64,000 nt of DNA from Luzula sylvatica (GCA_946800325.1 OX326958.1:15404992-15468991); one strand, 5' to 3'; positions 35,205-47,491 are shown, numbered from the stretch's first letter. Program-made: numbers and translations. The notes: a model not told the origin generated them from the sequence alone.

Positions 35205-38200
35205 ATGGGCCTAACCTCCAAAACCAAGTCATCAAAATGGTGTCTAGATAGTGGTTGTTCGAGGCACATGACTTGGGATCGAGAGATGTTTAAATCTCTC
35301 GAACCATTCAAGGGAGGAGACGTTACCTTCGGAGGAAATCAAAAAGGTAAAATTGTTGGTATTGGTTCCATAGGTACCTCAAATTGGACTCTAGAAAATG
35401 TATATCTCGTAATAGGACTTAAACATAACTTGATTAGCATAAGCCAATTATGTGATGCCGGATATTGTGTAAAATTCGATCAAATCTCATGTGTGATTGA
35501 TCGAATAAAAGATAATATCACGGTATGCAAAGGAACCCGACACGAAAATCTATACTACTTCGATTTTGAATCTTTCGTGCCGAGAATTCATTGTCTCACC
35601 GTATCGGAGTCGGTAGCTCGATTATGGCATAGAAGATTAGGACATATTTGTATGAAAACTATCTATAGGTTATGCAAAAAGGAATTAGTTAGAGGATTAC
35701 CCTCTCATAAACTTGAATTAGAAGGGTTATGCGATGCGTGTGAAAAGGGTAAGCACACTAGGTCATCCGGGTTCAAGTCAAAGAATATGGTCAGCACAAT
35801 CCGACCTCTTCAACTCATCCATCTCGATCTTTGTGGTCCAATGATCGTCTCGAGCATAGGTAATAAAAGGTATATGTTTGTAATTGTGGACGATTACTCA
35901 CGTTTCACATGGGTGTATTATTTACTTCTTAAAAGTGAAACGTGTGACAACTTCATCAAATTTTGCACACTCGTTGAAAATGAAAAAGGCAACTCAATTG
36001 TCACCATTCGAAGTGACAATGGAGGTGAATTTAGAAATGCAAAATTTGATGAATTTTGTCATAAAAAGGGATATATACGCGAATTTTCCGCTCCTCGCAC
36101 ACCCCAACAAAATGGTGTAGTTGAACGGAAAAATCGAACGTTAATTGAACTTGCTCGTACCATGCTAAATGAGCACCCTTCCCCAAAATATCTTTGGGCT
36201 GAAGCCATTAACACCGCATGTCACGTGGTTAATCGACTTAGCTTAAGGCCTATTTTGAAGAAGACGCCATATGAGCTATGGTATGGAGGAAATCCAAATG
36301 TCTCGTATATGAGAGTGTTTGGATGCAAATGCTTTATCTGTAGGGTTACGCACACGATTATCATAGTGTGCAGCGGAATTATTCACGCATGCGTAACCTA
36401 ATTCTACCCTGGATCACGCCCTAAAACCAACGAAAAAGGAAGAGTTGGAGATAATTACCTCGTACAAGTTAGTACGTGTCGATTACTTCTCCAAATCCGT
36501 GAACCTTCTCCAAGAATCGCTCGTGCAATCCCTCTACTCGTGTCCACCTTGATTTCGACCAATCGGAAATCGACAACGCCGTTCTAGTCGCCGTCACGAT
36601 CAATCTCTCAAGATCCTTGCTCGAATCTCCCTCTCAATCTCACCAGATCTGATCTGGAATTCTGTGGAAGAGGAAAGAGAAACGACGGCTCAAAACCCTA
36701 GAAAAACTTAGGTCAAATTCCGGAATCAGAACTTTATATATATAGGAAACAGGTCAGTTCGAACGAACTTAACATAGTTCGTTCGAACGAACCCAGTTCG
36801 TTCGAACGCACATAAATGTTCGTTCGAACGAACCCACTTCTGTTTATCACGAATAAGTCCGTTCGAACGCACTGATATAGTTAGTTCGAACGAACCTTAT
36901 TCTGACTGCAGAATTGCCTATTTATATAAATTCTTCCAAGTTAATTCTTAAGTCATATTTTCTTTCATTATCTTGGACGAATTAAGTAATCGAGACAAAC
37001 TCGATCCAAAATCCATTGAAGGAATTTTTGTCGGTTATTCAAGTACAAGCAAAGCATACCGGGTTTTCATACGATCTACACGAGTCGTATGTGAATCCGT
37101 ACACGTTCATTTTGATGAAACTAAGAAAGAAACCGAGAAAGGTAGCACAATTGTAGGTGAAGCTAAGGAAACAATCGCCAAATCACCAAAAGAACAAACC
37201 GAAGCAGAATATCAATACATCGATATCACACGTGATGAACCTCAAGTGAACAACAATGACCCTCAAGAAGAGGAAGAAGAAGAAGAAGAAATCGAAGCTC
37301 CCTACCAAATTCCCGAGGTTCTTCGAGAAGTAGCGGCTCACCCTCTCACCAACGTCGTTGGAAATCCTCGAGACGGGGTGCAAACTCGGTCTCGCGTCCA
37401 CAACTATGTAGCTCATTGTGCATATCTATCTCATATCGAGCCAAAATCATTCAAGGAAGCTAATCTAGATGAAAATTGGATTATGGCAATGCAAGAAGAA
37501 TTGGAGCAATTCGAGAGAAATCAAGTTTGGACATTGGTTCCGAAACCTATAGCTCGATCAATCATAGGGACTCGATGGATTTATCGGAACAAACTTGACG
37601 AACACGGAAATGTGATACGAAATAAGGCGAGACTCGTCGCTCAAGGATACAAACAACAAGAGGGAATCGATTTCGAAGAAACCTTTGCCCCAGTCGCTCG
37701 CTTAGAAGCTATACGACTCCTCCTAGCTTACGCTGCTATCGAGGGGTTTACACTTTTTCAAATGGACGTTAAAAGTGCATTTCTCAATGGGGAAATAGAG
37801 GAAGAAGTCTACGTTGAACAACCACCGGGATTCAAAGATCCAAAATTCCCTGATTACGTGTGTAAACTATCCAAAGCTCTATACGGATTAAAACAAGCCC
37901 CTCAAGCATGGTACGATCGCCTCTCCTCATTTCTCACCACAAATGGTTTCGTCCGAGGTATAATCGACACCACTCTCTTCACACGTAAAAAGGGAGTATC
38001 TATCCTCCTTGTTCAAATTTACGTAGATGATATCATTTTTGGATCTAGTGACTCGGCACTTGCCGAGGAATTTTCCACTCTTATGCAAAGTGAGTTCTCC
38101 ATGAGCATGATGGGAGAGCTCAAATTCTTCCTAGGCCTTCAAGTCAAATAATCATCCGAAGGAATTTTCGTAAACAAATCCAAATATACTCGTGAACTGC

Positions 38201-38802
38201 TTAAGAAATTTGAGTTGGATCAAACCAAAACGAGTGATACTCCCATGGCCAAGGAATCCAAATTGGATGCAGACGAAGATGGTGAGTCATTCGATATCAC
38301 TACATATAGAGGTATGATCGGAAGTCTTCTCTATCTCACGGCGAGTCGACCCGACATTATGTTTGCCGTATGCATGTGCGCTCGATTTCAAGCAAATCCC
38401 AAGGTATCACACTACAATGCCGTCAAACGTATATTTCGATATTTGAAAGGTACAATTGAACTTGGGATTTGGTATGGGCATAGTGGAAATCTAAACCTAG
38501 TTGGATACACGGATGCGGATTTTGCCGGATCCCGAGTTGACCGTAAAAGCACGAGTGGTACGTGCCAATTCCTAGGCGGATCACTTGTTTCATGGTCAAG
38601 CCGAAAACAGCACTCCGTTGCCTTATCAACGGCTGAGGCCGAATATGTGGCGGCCGGAAGTTGCTGTGCACAACTATTGTGGTTGAATCAAACTCTCAGA
38701 GACTACGGTTTAAACTTCCGTAAAATCCCCATATTATGCGACAACAATAGTGCCATATGCATTTCGAAAAACCCCGTACACCATTCACAAACCAAGCACA
38801 TC
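35205..38802 (+). pseudogene. pol of element D, interrupted and truncated
   Basis: ATG at 35205, then protease (LDSGCSRHM), integrase (HLDLCGPM, VDDYSRFTW, RSDNGGEF, PQQNGVVERKNRTL) open to 36338. A 629-bp solo LTR splits the FGCKCFI segment; the frame resumes at 36968 with the integrase tail, RT (YVDD intact near 38025) and RNase H. TAA at 38149 replaces a Gln codon present in C (C to T). RNase H ends at HSQTKHI, where C continues for about 55 more codons. Removing the insertion and stop in thought gives a frame collinear with C; the gene as it stands is dead. Confidence 0.9.
36339..36967 (-). mobile_element. Solo LTR (0.63 kb family) inserted in pol of element D
   Basis: 629 bp with TG...CA ends, flanked by the exact 5-bp repeat TTATC (36334-36338 and 36968-36972). 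Element C has the uninterrupted site GCTTTATCTTGGACG, so the empty site is visible in this window. Orientation is set by the E LTR. Six TTCGAA palindromes lie at 36750-36895. Confidence 0.95.
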
Positions 38803-38900
38803 GCTAGTGACGATTAGAATTAACCAACAAAGTTTGCGGTTATTGCGGTTAGAATTAACCAACAAAGTTTCATTTCTAAATCGTTGCTAGTGACGATTAG
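38803..38900. other. Patchwork of short templated copies at the D truncation point
   Basis: GCTAGTGACGATTAG occurs at 38803-38817 and 38886-38900. TTAGAATTAACCAACAAAG (LTR end plus flank) occurs at 38814 and 38849. GTTTGCGGTTATTGCGGTT at 38832-38850 recurs exactly at 39128-39146. The pattern fits filler DNA copied from nearby templates during end-joining repair. Confidence 0.65.
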
Positions 38901-39085
38901 GATGCTTAAAGAGTTAAGCATATCTATCATACAATAATAGACTAAACATGTACACTAGCATATTTGTCGAGGTGATGATTATGTTTTGCTAATCATATGA
39001 CAAAGGAGTTTGTCGAATCGGAAATATGGATATACATTAGGTTATGTGTATTGGATATGACCAAAAGTGCGAGACCTTGCGGAAA
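38901..39085 (+). other. Fragment of an F-type 3' noncoding tail
   Basis: Strong similarity to F1 9405-9575 (GAGGTGATGATTATGTTTT, GTTTGTCGAATCGG and TTAGGTTATG blocks). This was probably the target into which D inserted. No gene. Confidence 0.65.
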
Positions 39086-39963
39086 TTGTGGTTTGAGCGC
39101 TATCACCGCTATAGCGGGTAAAATAACGTTTGCGGTTATTGCGGTTTCAATATCGTTAATTAGACTTCGAGTTGTACTTGAAAGTTGTGGCCCTCGTTCC
39201 AAGCTTTCTACGAAGTTGTAGATTGTTTAATTAGAAATTAGTATTCAGAAACTATGGCTAAAAAACTATACGCATAACGTTGGAGTTCGTATATAGGCTT
39301 GTAGGCCATTTCGGAGTCGCCATCGCGGTATGGTCTCGTTGGAGAGGCTTGGCTTGGTGAAAGTGGACAAATGACAAGTCTATATTTATAAATACACAAA
39401 TAGTGACATAATCAAGAGCAAATAAGTGAATGAATTAGATGAATATATAGTGAGTGGAGATTTATAATAAAATGCATGAAGCGGCATTGCCGAGTCCATA
39501 ATCAGTGTGGAATCGAAATATTTTATAACAAAAGGTACAAAATAAATAAATAAGAATAAATGCATTGTTAGTTTATGTAATTTAAATTTATTGCAACTTA
39601 GTTTCTGTCTCAAATTTTTAGTTTTTTTTTACTTGTGTGTTTTTATTTATGAACTCGTGAAAGACGGCAATAAACTCGTGTAATATGCTTAAAAAATACT
39701 ATATTTATTATATAATTTAACGGTGGCTATAAAGTCATAGCGTCGCTATAACTCCTATTATCACAATAATGCTTGACCGTTATAAACCGCTGCAACGCAA
39801 TTTAAAATATTGACTAATATTAATTAGGACTAGTTAAATTTACCTACTTTGAGGGAGAACTTGGCTCTATTAATGCATCAGATCTGTTATTTCAACAATA
39901 TTTTTAAAGATTGACAGCTTGTCCTTATAATGCAAGATTTCCACTAATGAGCTTCCCCGAGGA

Positions 39964-40280
39964 CATGTACGTGATGTATATAGTGCAACCACCCATACCT
40001 ATCAATTACGAGGAAACCGCTGGTACATAAATATTGTGGACCTTTGTTAATTACAATGCAACTTTTCTATTTGTTATGATTTTTAAAAATTCATCATCAA
40101 CTTTTCTATTTGTTATGATTTTTAGAAATTCATCATCAACTTTGAGAAGTTCATTTTATTTTCATTTTTTAAAATCATAATAAATCAGTACATGTACGTG
40201 ATGTATATGGTGCAACCACCCTGCCTATAAATTACAATGCAACCCCACATACATAAATATTGTGGACCTTTGTTAATTAC
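39964..40280. repeat. Local tandem duplications
   Basis: A block with ACATGTACGTGATGTATAT...GTGGACCTTTGTTAATTAC occurs at about 39964-40060 and again at 40192-40280, about 230 bp apart. Between them a 47-bp unit containing CTATTTGTTATGATTTTTA is repeated twice (about 40062-40145). Confidence 0.75.
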
Positions 40281-42593
40281 CATGTTACTAAATGTGTAGG
40301 ATATAGAGGGTGCGATGGTGAAATCCTGAAATGTTTTTATAACTAGCCTTCTCAAAAGTCCAATTTGTATGGAGACCTAAACTTTTTCCAAATTTGAAAA
40401 ACTGACACTTTCGCCAGACGAGTTGGCGAAAGTGGTTAGAGTTGGATTTGGTTGTTAAGAATGGTTAATTGTCATGTAATTTGGTCAAGTATTACACATT
40501 CTGGATTTGACATCTTCCGCCAGACACTCTGGCAAATTAGTCTGCTTGCCAATTTTTCTTACAGTCTCGAGGCTCTGGTGTATTAACTCCCACGTTTTTC
40601 GAAATTAACTCTCTTTCGCCAGCGTATTTGATTATGTTGGTGATTTCATTTTGGGTGGCGCTATTGTAAGAGCCAACATGGCTAAATTGAGACCGATTTC
40701 AATTTTGTTTTATCAAATGACTGTTACACCCCTGTTAATCATGAATTGATGATTGATATTTTTTTACATTTATTTATTAGTTTATCACTTTCCATAAATC
40801 ATGCAAATAAAATCTTTCATATATAAAAAATATTTTTATTCTTAATTTTTTCATCATAAAGAAACAATTAAATTGTATTATGTCATATATATTTAAATAT
40901 TAATATTAATATATATTTGTCAGATTTGGTTTTTTCATAATATTAGGAAAAATATTTTTGCATTATTCATGAAAGATATAAATAATAGTATATAAATATA
41001 ATAAATATGAATCACCATAAATAGGGGTATAATGGTTATTTGATTAAAAAAATTGAAATCGCTCTCAATTTAGTCATGTTAAATCTTGTAATAACGTCAT
41101 CCTTCATTTTTTTATATTGAGATTGTAGATGTCATGTCATTTATGACATGCTATCATAGTGCCTAGGATTTATGATTTAGGGTTTAGAGTTTATATAGCC
41201 GGATTTTCAATTTTCTCTGTATTTTATAATTTTATCAAATTATGACATGATATCACAATGTCAAACAATAATTTTCTATGCAACTATTACTGAACCCTAC
41301 TAACAATTTTCTATGTGTATATCCATGCACACATTTTATGATTATTTAATATTCTGCAAGCAAGTGACTTTATTTTTTTGGCCATCGAATATCTTTACAA
41401 TTTGATAACATTTGATGCATACATTTTCGGAAAACAAAATAGACAAAATATTGTATCTCGGCGGTTTTTACCATATGTTCGGGCAAACAGAACAGAAAAG
41501 CAGCAAAAAGAATATACATACCTTACAAGTAAGGGTGTGTATTTGGTTAGCAAATGAATTAAATAATTAGATAAAATCAATTGAAATGGAACCAAACTAG
41601 ATTCAAACCGAACTCAATTTTGCAACAATTTAAAATCGAACTTAGTAAACCGAATATTCGTTCGATTTATTCGATTGAACCGAATAACAAATTTTATAAA
41701 CTTGAAATAAACTATATCATTAATAAAAATTCATATTTTACTTAGCAGAAAAATATATAATAAATCATATATAATATAATTATACTATTTGTAACATATT
41801 TATTTCAAATTTTAACATTTTGAATTAACATATAAGAAAAATCTGAAACCAAGATAATTCGGTCAGTTTGGTTTAATCGATTTTGAAAACACTAAAACCG
41901 AATTGATCCGAATAAATCGAACAATATAATTATATTGTTCGATTTGAAAATCAAATTCGGTTTCCAAAAACAATATAAATCGAGCAATATGATTTTTTTG
42001 ACTCGATGAAAATATAGGGTTATTAATATAATTTAAAATTTTCAGCATACCTTTATGGCGACAAGGAGGTGCTCGATTGAAGGTGTCTCTCTTCCAATTG
42101 AGTTTCAAACGGTAAAAATTTCTTAAATAACCTTTACTTTTTTTTAAAAATTATTTTTAATATTTTTCTAATTTTTGTGTTTCATAGTAGGTTTTAAAAT
42201 GGGTTTCATGCATTGTTTTAGTTAGCTCAAGACAATGTGGCGTGTCGAGGCCAAGACTGTTAAGTGCATTCGAACTTGTACATCTCAGGTTGATCACAAT
42301 GGTATTTTGTCATTTTGGGATTTTTTTGGATATTTTTCACTTTTTCATGCACATGTGCTAAATTAGAGTTTTCAAAATGTGTAGTTTCCGACGCGAAGGC
42401 ATTAAAAAAACGTGCATAGTGGAAAAATAAAAGGAGGAAAGGGATATCCGCATTCATTATAGACAAAATCTGCACTGTCATTCTTGACGTAATGCTCGAA
42501 AGAATGTCCAAGAAAAACGCTCTCTTTGGAGACAATTTAATCTCATTATATCATCATTTTCATTATCATCATATCAACATTCCCATCATATCA

Positions 42594-42599
42594 CGATTC

Positions 42600-42648
<49 letters not shown>

Positions 42649-42656
42649 TATCATCG
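42594..42656. repeat. (ATC)n microsatellite
   Basis: About 20 tandem CAT/ATC triplets with a few interruptions, preceded by a looser ATC/ATT-rich stretch from 42545. Confidence 0.9.
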
Positions 42657-43499
42657 TTTGCATGATATCATCATCATGAACATATTGTTATGTCACACAA
42701 ACTTTGCAACAAAATAAAGGAAAACATGGCCGATACATCATTTGAACATAACAATACAAAACGTTGATCCAATTCATGACTTTTGGTATAATACAACACT
42801 TTTCAGTACTAATACTCATTGGAGATAAATATTCATTAATTGATCGTTGATTTGAAGGATAACATGAAACTCAATGTATTTATGATTTGTGTAATAAAGA
42901 TTTCAGCATGTTCTCTCACTTGCAAGTTGAATTCGATTGGATTTTATTATTTATGCCAATACAAATACGACATGAAATGCGAATATGAAATATTATGAAA
43001 AATTGACATGCAAAGTATGAAAATGAAAAAGTAAATACAAATTTAGAAAATAATACGTTACTTGGTACGAGGTTTTTGCATTGAATAAAGACAAGGATCA
43101 TTGATTGTTGTCTGCGACACAAAAGAACATTCTATGTCATAAACTAAACATTACATTATATCAAATGAGTTTTCAACTTTGAATCAACGTTTTTACATAA
43201 TTCATTGTTTCTTATGAAAGTTAAATACATACAAATTTTCTCTCGGTCGTATAATTTATGTTGCTTTTTTTATGACGAAATAACCACACAAATTCAACAG
43301 CCTGGAATAAATAGAGAAAATAAACCAATGAACACAGTATTAAAAACAATAAGGATTAGTGAATGCCGATTACGAAATATGGGTACGTATACAAATACGA
43401 AAGACCTAAACAAATATGAAATACAAAAATTAGGAAATATAAATACAAATACAAATACGAACATGAATATGATTATGAATTATGAATTATGAACACGAT

Positions 43500-44575
43500 A
43501 CGAATACGAATACGAATATGCATATGAGTTACTAATTCCAAATTATGAATCAAGAATTACTAACTGCAAACTACGATAGCTGAAATCCTGAATACCAAAA
43601 TACAAAAAAATATGAAATACAAAAAACGTGCACAAGCACCAACACTAATACGAAAATGAGTCGAAATACGATTTTCCTGATTTTGCCGGTGATGTACAAT
43701 AGAATAAACACATTTTTAAGCAAAAACCGTTGAAATTGTTTAGGAAAACCAGCTCTTTAAAAATTCAGTCAGTTCTTGCTTTACAATTTATAAAAATCAT
43801 AATTCACTGACACAATTGCACCGTACTTACATATTTTAAACCTGAAAGTCGCAAAACTAAACACTGCTGATTATGATTTATGAATTATGAATTACAAAAG
43901 CTCAAATACAAAATATCAAACTACAAAAAAAAAAATATAAAATATGAATACGAGCACGATGACCTATACCAATATGAAGCAACTACAAATACAAAAATGA
44001 GTCTAAATACTATTTTTCTGATTTTACCGATGATGTATAAAAGAATGAACACATTTTAAAGCAATAACCATTTAAATTGTTCAAGAATGTCAACCCTTAA
44101 AATTCACGCGATTCTTTCTTCGAAAATTATAAAAAAAATAATGATTTGCTGATATAAACGCACCATCCTTACACATTATAAAACTCAAAGTCATAAACCT
44201 AAACGTTACTGTCGAAATGTGAAAGCATAAATAATACCGCATCATCATCATCATCATCATCATCGTCATCATCATCATCATCATCATCAACATCATCACC
44301 ATCATCATCGTCGTCCTCCTCCTCCTCCTCCTCCTCCTTCTCCTCCTCTTCTTCCTCCTCCTCCTCCTCCTCCTCCTCCTCCTCCTCATCATCATCATCA
44401 TCATATTCCATTTTCTGCTTCTGCCGATTATGTATAAATAATTAAACAAATTATATAGCAATAACCGTTTGAATTATTAAGGATAGCCGGCTCTTGAATA
44501 ATTCATACGATTCTTGATCTAAAATTTATAAAAATAATGACTTACTGATGCAAACACACCATACCGATATGTTTT
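43500..44575. repeat. Three diverged tandem copies of a repeat of about 350 bp
   Basis: The block CCG(G/A)TGATGTA(C/T)AA(T/A)AGAAT(A/G)AACACATTTT and the following 160 bp occur at about 43687 and 44028, and in a more diverged form at about 44425 (spacing 341 and 397 bp). Copies 1 and 2 match along most of their length. In copy 3 the upstream half is replaced by expanded triplet repeats. It looks like a small satellite array. Confidence 0.7.
44239..44407. repeat. Compound (ATC)n-(TCC)n triplet repeat
   Basis: About 170 bp of ATC/GTC triplets passing into TCC/TCT triplets and back to ATC. Open frames through it (poly-Asp/Glu or poly-Arg/Met) are artefacts of the repeat. Confidence 0.92.
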
Positions 44576-44846
44576 ATGTTTCAATGAGAGCATACGTTGT
44601 TTTAGACGCATTTTATTGCGTTATTTTTAATGATTAAATTAATTAAAACTTGGTACCATTGTAATTATAGTATTTTTACTGTTATTAAAAGTTATGTATT
44701 ATTATCTGTTGTTTTGTTGTGAAATATTCATATTTCGTGTATTGTGTTCTTATATTTTTCGTACAATGTACTCATAATTTATTCATATCACCGCGCAACC
44801 AAATATATTGTACAATTATTTATATCTGAGTTGAATTATGTCAAGA

Positions 44847-44850
<4 letters not shown>

Positions 44851-44920
<70 letters not shown>
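44851..44920. repeat. (TA)35 microsatellite
   Basis: An uninterrupted 70-bp TA run. Confidence 0.97.
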
Positions 44921-44923
<3 letters not shown>

Positions 44924-45432
44924 CAAAAAATATATCATGATAGACTCAAAATCTCCCACCAATCGCGTGAGGAAAAAAGCTAGTATGTTTAGCAAGTTAA
45001 GAAGTTATTGTGTATTTCATATATAAACTAATATTTTAAATATTAATATATTTTTAAAAACTAATATCAAAGCATTACTTAAAAACTACAGCTACATCCT
45101 ACTCATTATGATGTTCTACTTTTTAGAACAATACTCTAGGAGAATACTAATAATAATATTTAAAATTCAATTATGTAAGTATGCATCATTGTGTTTTTGC
45201 ATATTTTCTTAACAAAATATGACAATATCATTTAGAGTAAAATTATATCACAATATATATTGCACGATACTTGCTTGTGCTAAGAAATGACCCTTTCTTT
45301 TACAATATAATAATACATATATTATTGCCAAGCATAATAATATTTAGGATTTAGGATACAATACAATTTTAAGAAAACAAGACAACACGTATTATTTAAT
45401 AGTCATTAGATACAAATAGATAATCAAAATTA

Positions 45433-45530
45433 TGTTATGAATATTAATATTAGTAGGTGTATGAATATTCATACACATGCATATAGGTTTTGATATTCTT
45501 ATTTAATATTTATATATACTACATAGGATA
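45433..45530 (+). repeat. 5' LTR remnant of element K
   Basis: The first 100 bp or so match the 3' LTR, then the similarity ends and a different sequence begins that carries a duplicated ATTTTACCGTTGATCCAAAA motif. Confidence 0.75.
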
Positions 45531-46145
45531 AGGATGGGCCAAAAGGTATCATTTTACCGTTGATCCAAAACTGTTTATTATGCACACGAACGTGTTCGTT
45601 CGTTTGCCCTTCTACGTACCATTTTACCGTTGATCCAAAACTGTATTTCCTTCAAAGATACATCGATTATCAAGTATCTTTCCAATATAATTATCTTTTC
45701 TCCCCCTTTTTGAAAAGGATCAAAACGGAACGAAAGAAAAAACCACAAAGGAAAGCTCCCCCTACACACAAGCACCCTCTAAATCTTGGCGTCACGCAAT
45801 TGTTTAGGCTTGTATGTAGTTGAATTTCGCATATGTGAGTTATTTTTATACGAACATATATTATTTTTAGTTTTTGATATTTGCATGTTTTTGAGAGACA
45901 TAATTCAAAAGCAATTTCATAAATTAAAAACCAAATTCACAACATATTTTGAAAGCAAATTCACAACTCAATTAAAAGGCAAGTTCATACATAAGCAAAC
46001 ATGTGATGCATACAACATAACACATAATTCGAAATACAATTTTAGAGAAAAACAAACAAACATGGTCATGCATATGATATAAGTACGAAATAATTTTAAA
46101 ATCGATTTTGGCTCTAGTGAGCAATTTGGAAACACTCGAAATCCT

Positions 46146-46274
46146 CTAGTGATCATTAGGTGAGTCGCCATTGTCGTCATCGTTGTCGTTGTGGAATTGG
46201 TTGACACGGCGGTTCAAGGTTTCGAAACGACGATCGATGTGGCCATACATCTCTCCACGGAGTTGGGACGGCAT
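46146..46274 (-). pseudogene. 42-codon remnant resembling a gypsy-type element protein
   Basis: The minus-strand frame MPSQLRGEMYGHIDRRFETL continues to an Asn/Asp-rich tail and a TAG stop. Short R-F-E-T-L-x-R-R-V-type coiled segments like this occur in small proteins of plant Tat/Athila-related elements. It is GC-richer than the surrounding DNA. The assignment is tentative; it may be a fragment of a second element inserted in K. Confidence 0.35.
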
Positions 46275-47344
46275 GGGTACGAGTTAGTTTATTGTCCAAA
46301 TTACATCATGTCTTCTTTATTGAGAAACAAATTAGATTGATGATTGATTTTATTTCATTCCTAGAAGTGAATGTTGCCTTGAAGGCTGAGCCCAAATTAC
46401 AACCGACACAAATGTTGATCATAATAGAAAAATAATAATAATAATAATAATAAAAAGATCTCACGAAAATGTGATCACAAAGAATATAAAAATATATTCT
46501 TCACGATATGGCTTGAAATACTAGTATCGTACACCATATGATTTTATTTTGTCTACCGGACCTCTTGAAGAGAAAAAGAAGAAAAAAGACGAGATGGTTT
46601 TCTTATTTTATCAAGATAAAACTTATTTTGTGTCGAATTATTTAATTAATCAATAAAGAAAAGTGTATATTAAATTACAAGTTCGTATGTTTATTATTGT
46701 TGACTCTAGAAGAGTCATTATTTGCTTGCTCTGGAAATGACATTAACTATATTGCATCATGCTAATTGAAACAATTTTTTTTTAATGACATGCACTTTGT
46801 AAAATTGAAATTATGTTATTATGAACTAGAAGTTCAATATATAAAATAAAAAACAATTTTATGATTTGAATTAATTGCTTAGACATAGAATATGCATGTC
46901 ACAATCATGACTCGATTAAGACAAACTATTTATGTATTCCCCAATCTTTATTATAACTTGTGAGTGACCGGAGCAAAAAGCATTCACTGAATTTTGTAAT
47001 TTGTAGTTGATGTGTCAAGACACATGGACGAGTTAAAATACGTGTTTGGTGTATATATTGTTGATTTATTCTTGAAAATTGTATAGCTTGAATATTTATT
47101 TAGTTGAATCAGATATTCCGAACAAGAAGTTTAAATATGTACTTGTAAACCAGAAGCTCACATTCAAGAAAGCATGAAATTCGAATATGTATGTTGCAAA
47201 TATGAAATTCTCGAAGGAGAAATTACCTAAACAACTAAGATAGTGTTTATAACAAAACATGACTAAACATTTTTATATTGAAAAGATATCATGCAAGTCC
47301 CGAAGAACTTAATTAGATATTAATTAAAATATCTATAACTCGTG

Positions 47345-47491
47345 CCTAAATCAGGGGGAGAGAAATAAAGCTGAAAAAATAAGAAATTATATGGATTGCC
47401 TAAATCAAGGGGAGAGAAATAAATCTGAAAAAAAATAAGAAATTATATGGATTGCCTAAATCAGGGGGACAGAAATAAAGCTGAAATAAAG
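47345..47491. repeat. Triplicated 55-bp unit within element K
   Basis: CCTAAATCAGGGGGAGAGAA and its variants begin at 47345, 47399 and 47455. Each unit contains a PPT-like GGGGGAG/GGGGAG core followed by AAATAAAGCTGAAA. Confidence 0.85.

Larger units (their letters stand above)
32484..38865 (+). mobile_element. SIRE-like copia element D with 3' LTR deleted
   Basis: LTR (shared with C), primer-binding site, gag-like frame, stem-loop gap and pol, with a solo LTR inserted in the integrase tail. Pol stops abruptly inside RNase H at about 38802. The last 18 bp of the family LTR (GGTTAGAATTAACCAACA) survive at 38848-38865, so the 3' LTR was once present and almost all of it was deleted. Confidence 0.88.
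39086..45432. other. AT-rich intergenic region without a recognisable gene
   Basis: I find no protein with a recognisable motif on either strand. ORFs here are short and low in complexity. The region contains tandem duplications, microsatellites, a perfect 11-bp-stem hairpin (40406-40434, CACTTTCGCCA with its complement) and a stretch at 41600-41980 with many CGAAT/ATTCGG words that may be a decayed small transposon. Confidence 0.6.

Noticed and set aside
40406..40434. Hairpin CACTTTCGCCA/TGGCGAAAGTG as a terminator or microRNA
   Set aside because: The stem is only 11 bp with no extended arms, and no transcript context is visible.
44090..44461. Poly-Arg/Met and poly-Glu/Asp open frames
   Set aside because: They are translations of an ATC/TCC triplet repeat in different frames.
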